In this document: one piece after another, positions 32,496-35,762 of the stretch
Position numbering within the stretch: the stretch's first letter is position 1
How the letters are laid out: each line of letters begins with the position of its first letter
From: Euryarchaeota archaeon Ods02
GTDB lineage: Archaea; Halobacteriota; Halobacteria; Halobacteriales; Halorutilaceae
Reading direction: 5' to 3'
DNA length: 35,762 nt
Assembly: GCA_028751075.1 (NCBI GenBank)
Contig: JAQZDA010000021.1
Location: 1 to 35,762 of the forward strand
Made by a program: the position numbers and the translations under genes
Notes under the pieces: model-generated
The model's database searches: none
What the model was told of the DNA's origin: nothing
Seen by the model: only the letters and a program-made list of their open reading frames with translations

Positions 32496-34501
32496 AGGGA
32501 TACCTTCGACGGACGCCTGGAACACGCGCCGACGTCCACCGGGAAGCCAGCGAGCTAGAGGAAGTCGTGGAGGAGGCGCGCGCCCTAGCCGAGAAGCTCG
32601 GACTACAGCCCTACCCCGTGAAGTACTGGGTGGTGGACTACGACGACGTCAACGAAGCCGTCGCGCTCGGAGGGTTCCAGGAACGATACCCGCACTGGAG
32701 ATGGGGTATGGAGTACGAACGCCAGAGCAAGGTAGACAGGTACACGCCCGCGAGAATCTACGAGCTAGTCGTCAACGACGACCCCTGTCACGCCTACCTC
32801 CAGGTCACCAACGACGCCGCCGTCCAGAAAGCCGTTATAACCCACGTCGAAGCACACGCGGACTCCTTCAGGAACAACGACTGGTTCCAGAGGTTCACCG
32901 GGGGGTTCGACGCCGCCGCCACCCTCGCCCGTCACGCCTCCACCATCGAGAGCTACTGCAGGAGAGGCGACGTAGACAGGGAGGAGGTCGAGAGATGGAT
33001 AGACACCGTAATCTCGCTCGAGGACAACATAGACCAGTACTCGGCTTTGGAGGACCCAGCGGATTCAGGCAGCGACAGCGAGGCCGAGGAGCTGAGACGC
33101 CAAGTCGAGGAGATGGAGCTGTCGGACGAGGTAAGGGACGAGGTGTTCACGGAGGAGTGGCTAGAGAGACAGGACGTCGACGACGACCTGGAGTCCGTGC
33201 CCGCGACGCCTGAGAAAGACCTCCTGGGATTCCTCGCCGAACACGGGATGGCGTACGACGAAGACAGCGGGCGAGCCGTGGAGATGGAGGACTGGCAGCG
33301 CGACATCATCCGGATGCTCCGGAGGGAAGCCTACTACTTCGCACCGCAGAAGATGACGAAGGTGATGAACGAGGGATGGGCTGCGTACTGGGAGAGCACC
33401 ATGATGGCTGCGGAAGCCTTCGCCGAAGACGACGAGTTCCTCGACTACGCCGACCACCAGGCGAAGGTGCTGTCCTCCGACGGACTCAACCCCTACAGCC
33501 TCGGGAAGGAGCTTTGGGAGTACGTCGAGAATCAAGCAAACAGACGCGAGGTCACCACGAAGCTACTCCGCGTCGAAGGCGCAACCCCCGACAACCTACA
33601 CGACAAGGTCGCCCTCGACGAGGTCGAGGAGAAGCTCGAGCCACGGCACCCGCTCTCCAGCCTCTCCAGCGAAACCCTCGACGACCTCGAGGAGCTGCCG
33701 GACGGACTCGTAGACCACGGGAACCTGCAGCGAGCGAGACAGGGAGACGTCGACGCAGACCGCCACCCATGGAAGCTCCTGACCTACGAGGGCCTCGCGG
33801 AGAGACACTACAGCCTCACGCGTCTCCAGAACAAGGGCTTCCTGAGGGACGTCACAGCGTCGGAGCTAGAGGATAGATACAGGTACATGGCCGACGTAGA
33901 CGTCTACGCATCAGCCGGGGAAGCCCTCGAAGACGTCGACCGGACCGCGGGCTGGCGGGCGATGAAGGACGTACGCGCCACCCACAACGACGTCACCTTC
34001 ATCGACGAGTACCTGACGGAGGAGTTTGTCGACCGCCACGGCTACTTCGCCTACGAACACAGCGAAGCGACGGGGCAGTACCACGTCTCCAGCCGGGGGT
34101 TCGAGGACGTGAAGAAGAAGCTCCTGCTGCATTTCACAAATTTCGGGAAACCCACGGTGAAGGTACACGGTAGCAACTACGACAACGCCGGCGAACTCCT
34201 GCTCGTCCACCACTACAACGGAGTACCCCTGGATCTCGAGGAAGCAGAGGCGACGCTGGAGCGAGTGCACAGACTCTGGGGAAGAGCCATCAACCTCAAG
34301 ACAGTCACACGAAACGTCGAGGAGAGCGTGATGAAGATGGCTAAACGCCGGGGCAAGGAACCCGACACCGCGGAGAAAGGGCTGATGCTGAGGTACGACG
34401 GCAGCGAACACACATGGAGGGAGCTAGACGAGGAGGAGTACGAGGAACTCTTAGACCCAGGTCTCGACTACGACACCAGACCCGAAGACTGGCTGAACTG
34501 A
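32492..34501 (+). CDS. spoVR: SpoVR-family protein
   Basis: The 669-residue protein matches the SpoVR/YcgB family: the N-terminal block [20 protein letters not shown] near 43-62, [13 protein letters not shown], and the signature [11 protein letters not shown] starting at Met292. The second half contains [16 protein letters not shown] and [18 protein letters not shown]-like sequence, typical of SpoVR. Biochemical function is unknown; in bacteria it is tied to spore cortex formation or to the YeaG/YeaH stress system. It is the last of four overlapping genes. A 64-nt gap follows before the glutaredoxin-like gene. Confidence 0.93.
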   Translation: MKGYLRRTPGTRADVHREASELEEVVEEARALAEKLGLQPYPVKYWVVDYDDVNEAVALGGFQERYPHWRWGMEYERQSKVDRYTPARIYELVVNDDPCHAYLQVTNDAAVQKAVITHVEAHADSFRNNDWFQRFTGGFDAAATLARHASTIESYCRRGDVDREEVERWIDTVISLEDNIDQYSALEDPADSGSDSEAEELRRQVEEMELSDEVRDEVFTEEWLERQDVDDDLESVPATPEKDLLGFLAEHGMAYDEDSGRAVEMEDWQRDIIRMLRREAYYFAPQKMTKVMNEGWAAYWESTMMAAEAFAEDDEFLDYADHQAKVLSSDGLNPYSLGKELWEYVENQANRREVTTKLLRVEGATPDNLHDKVALDEVEEKLEPRHPLSSLSSETLDDLEELPDGLVDHGNLQRARQGDVDADRHPWKLLTYEGLAERHYSLTRLQNKGFLRDVTASELEDRYRYMADVDVYASAGEALEDVDRTAGWRAMKDVRATHNDVTFIDEYLTEEFVDRHGYFAYEHSEATGQYHVSSRGFEDVKKKLLLHFTNFGKPTVKVHGSNYDNAGELLLVHHYNGVPLDLEEAEATLERVHRLWGRAINLKTVTRNVEESVMKMAKRRGKEPDTAEKGLMLRYDGSEHTWRELDEEEYEELLDPGLDYDTRPEDWLN

Positions 34502-34565
34502 AGGCTTTGCACCCTGGGGTACAGTAGCCGCAGGAGACTTCCGCCGTCAGCACGAAACCCCGGAC

Positions 34566-34832
34566 ATGACAGACGCCCAAAAGCCGGAAACAGTGACGCT
34601 GTACCGCTTGCAAGCGTGTCCGTTCTGCGAACGAGTCGTCCGGAAGCTAAGGGAGTACGACGTCGAGTACAGGTCGCGTTTCGTGGAACCACTTCACAGC
34701 CGACGAGACATCGTGAAAGAGGTGAGCGGAGCCCGTTCGGTACCCGTGCTCGTAGACCCCTCCCACGGCGCGACGCTGTCGGAGAGCGACACCATCGTCG
34801 ACTACCTCGACAGTGTCTACGGAGGAAGCTGA
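34566..34832 (+). CDS. Glutaredoxin-like/GST N-terminal domain protein
   Basis: The 88-residue thioredoxin-fold protein has the redox motif CPFC (Cys18, Cys21) in LYRLQACPFCERV. The cis-Pro is in SVPVLVD (near 57-63), and SESDTIVDYLDSVYG follows, as in GST N-terminal and glutaredoxin domains. It is expected to catalyse thiol-disulfide exchange. No convincing TATA box is visible in the 64-nt gap after spoVR, so read-through from that operon is possible. Its stop overlaps the next start (TGATG), so it is coupled to the peroxiredoxin-like gene. Confidence 0.88.
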   Translation: MTDAQKPETVTLYRLQACPFCERVVRKLREYDVEYRSRFVEPLHSRRDIVKEVSGARSVPVLVDPSHGATLSESDTIVDYLDSVYGGS

Positions 34833-35371
34833 TGGATCTCGAGTTCGACGTCGTCGACCTACCGGACACCAGCCACGTCGAAGAAGGAGATACTGCGCCG
34901 GAGTTCACCCGGCCGCTCGTCGGCACCGGATACTGGGAGGACATCTCGCTCTCGGAGATAGCCGAAGACGGCTTCGTCCTCCTAGTGTTCACGCCGATGA
35001 ACGGTTCGTTCCCGTCGACGTACATCTGGCAGGAGGTACGTGACCGCGGATGGGGCTCCATCGAGGAAGTCGAGGTCGTCGGAGTCACGGTGTCGACGCC
35101 GTACAGCCACAAGGACCTGATACGCGACCTCGACCTGAACGTGAGGCTGTACAGCGATCCAGGGAACGACGTAGCCGAGCTATACGGCGTCGAACACAGC
35201 CTCGACGACATGGAGGGCGTCAGCGAACCAAGGCCCGCGGTCTACCTCCTCGACCCCGATCTGGCGGTGGAGTACTGCTGGGTAGCGGGGGAATGGCCGG
35301 ATTTCCCGCCGTACGACGAGGTGGAGCGGGAGCTAGAGAGCCTTAGCCGGAGTAGCCGAGTAAGCGAGTAA
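34832..35371 (+). CDS. Peroxiredoxin-fold protein lacking the peroxidatic cysteine
   Basis: The 179-residue protein has the AhpC/TSA plan: GDTAPEFTRPLVG, LLVFTPMNGSFPSTYIW, VVGVTVSTPYSH, VRLYSDPGNDVAELYGV and PAVYLLDPD. At the place where peroxiredoxins have P-x-x-x-T/S-x-x-C it reads PMNGSFPST, with no Cys. The only Cys is late (EYCWVAG). It therefore cannot use the usual peroxidatic chemistry. I recall a similar Cys-less redoxin group in haloarchaea paired with a glutaredoxin-like gene, as here. ATG 34832 is chosen for the 1-nt overlap with the glutaredoxin stop. Confidence 0.87.
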   Translation: MDLEFDVVDLPDTSHVEEGDTAPEFTRPLVGTGYWEDISLSEIAEDGFVLLVFTPMNGSFPSTYIWQEVRDRGWGSIEEVEVVGVTVSTPYSHKDLIRDLDLNVRLYSDPGNDVAELYGVEHSLDDMEGVSEPRPAVYLLDPDLAVEYCWVAGEWPDFPPYDEVERELESLSRSSRVSE

Positions 35372-35401
35372 CCTACGTCGCCGACGCTTCAGACCGACGG
35401 T

Positions 35402-35560
35402 TCAGAGGTTCTTCGCCACGAGCCCCTCAGTCTCACGGCAGTAAGGGCAGACGAAATCTTCGACGTCGACGTCCTTCGGCATCTGGTACGTGTAATGAAG
35501 CTCGAACATGTCGAGGGCGCAGTCCGCGTTCTCGCAGACGACCTCCAGAGTCTTCGGCAT
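35402..35560 (-). CDS. 52-residue zinc-ribbon protein, DUF7559-like
   Basis: The small acidic protein starts MPKTLEVVCENADCALDMFE and ends with a CPYC knuckle near 38-41. Cys9, Cys14, Cys38 and Cys41 form a zinc-ribbon pattern. It matches haloarchaeal DUF7559 proteins from memory; function is unknown. ATG 35560 is chosen because a TATA box lies about 28 nt upstream. The open frame continues to 35725 but only through low-complexity, Phe-rich translation of A-rich DNA. Confidence 0.8.
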   Translation of the reverse strand: MPKTLEVVCENADCALDMFELHYTYQMPKDVDVEDFVCPYCRETEGLVAKNL

Positions 35561-35583
35561 GTATGTTGAAAGGAGAGCCAGCA

Positions 35584-35592
35584 GGATAAAAC
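35584..35592 (-). promoter_or_regulatory. TATA box for the DUF7559-like gene
   Basis: On the minus strand GTTTTATCC is centred about 28 nt before ATG 35560, supporting that start and a leaderless mRNA. Confidence 0.55.
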
Positions 35593-35621
35593 GAACGGCA
35601 GCTTCGACAGGGGAACGATTC

Positions 35622-35638
35622 GGGGGGGGGGGTGGGGG
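35622..35638 (+). repeat. G11-T-G5 tract
   Basis: Eleven G, one T and five G, with ACGATTC to the left and ATTAG to the right. It is nearly identical in form to 26679-26694. On the minus strand it is a C tract about 62-78 nt upstream of the DUF7559-like ATG, beyond its TATA box. Confidence 0.9.
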
Positions 35639-35762
35639 ATTAGTTTGGTTTGGAAGAGAGCAGAAATAGAAAAGAACATAAGAAAAAAAAAACAAATGAA
35701 TAATAAAAAAAGAGAAGAACGACAATATAGATTTTTAAAAAAAGAAGTATGAAAAAAAAAAA
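35639..35762 (+). other. Very A-rich, purine-biased end of the window
   Basis: These 124 nt contain A runs of 10 (35683-35692) and 11 (35752-35762) and only a handful of C residues, in sharp contrast to the GC-rich rest. The plus strand is almost all purine in its second half. No gene is seen. It could be a real low-complexity intergenic region or a low-quality contig end. Confidence 0.75.

Noticed and set aside
31524-32525. 333-residue minus-strand open frame opposite yeaH.
   Set aside because: It is antisense to a conserved family gene in an overlapping operon; no start signal or recognisable motif.
35561-35725. Phe/Pro-rich N-terminal extension of the 52-residue zinc-ribbon protein.
   Set aside because: It is only translation of A-rich and poly-G DNA, and the TATA box at 35584-35592 lies within it.

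Overview
The window reads as chromosomal DNA of a halophilic archaeon, most likely in or close to the class Halobacteria. Three things point there. Nearly every protein is rich in Asp and Glu and poor in Lys. The gene set is archaeal: ribosomal protein L15e, an RPA plus RPA-associated protein pair, an S1/OB/DHH phosphoesterase, archaeal-type AlaRS with GTG and ATG starts, and TATA boxes about 25-30 nt before start codons. Several small proteins resemble families I know only from haloarchaea (DUF5817-like, DUF7287/7288/7289-like, DUF7559-like). GC is moderately high rather than extreme, and ATA (Ile) and AGG (Arg) codons are common, so this may be a less typical haloarchaeal lineage; I cannot place it further.

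Layout. (1) 25-4894, plus strand: DHH/RecJ-like phosphoesterase, site-2 protease with CBS domains, then rpa3-rpap3 under its own promoter. (2) 4963-6211, minus strand: ribosomal protein L15e with an unusually short C-terminus, and a zinc-ribbon/winged-helix DUF5817-like protein. (3) 6297-8432, plus strand: shikimate dehydrogenase, a possible 17-codon bridging ORF, an unknown 127-aa protein and an NSUN-type m5C RNA methyltransferase, all overlapping by GTGA. (4) 8446-11874, minus strand: MBL-fold hydrolase, KaiC-like ATPase, M42 aminopeptidase and a membrane-anchored coiled-coil protein. (5) 12057-12605: a four-helix membrane protein. (6) 12716-16650, minus strand: alaS-thrC.

(7) 16892-24931, plus strand, is the most unusual part. 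It is a tightly packed six-gene operon in which every product has a short N-terminal hydrophobic, pilin-like helix followed by an extracellular, sequon-rich region. The third gene encodes about 1379 aa: a pilin-like N-terminus, four tandem 83-99-residue repeats each bounded by cysteines, a vWA domain split by an insertion of about 295 residues, and a C-terminal region. No secretion ATPase or pilus platform gene is in the window. (8) 24948-26576, minus strand: a Tat/lipobox lipoprotein and a CAP-domain protein broken by a one-base frameshift; the frameshifted gene converges on the pilin-like operon.

(9) 26816-34501, plus strand: the stress-kinase operon prkA-prkA-yeaH(DUF444)-spoVR, with all junctions overlapping. 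It is preceded by a 13-bp palindrome and a TATA box. Then come a glutaredoxin-like protein, a peroxiredoxin-fold protein without the peroxidatic cysteine, and, on the minus strand, a 52-aa zinc-ribbon protein. Long G tracts (G10TG5 and G11TG5) lie on both sides of this cluster, and a G16 tract lies at 3232-3247. The last ~120 nt are extremely A-rich.

No tRNA, rRNA, CRISPR array, insertion sequence or integrase was seen. No gene-free stretch exceeds about 240 nt; the longest are 26577-26815, 35561-35762, 16651-16891, 5491-5683 and 3224-3413, all described below.
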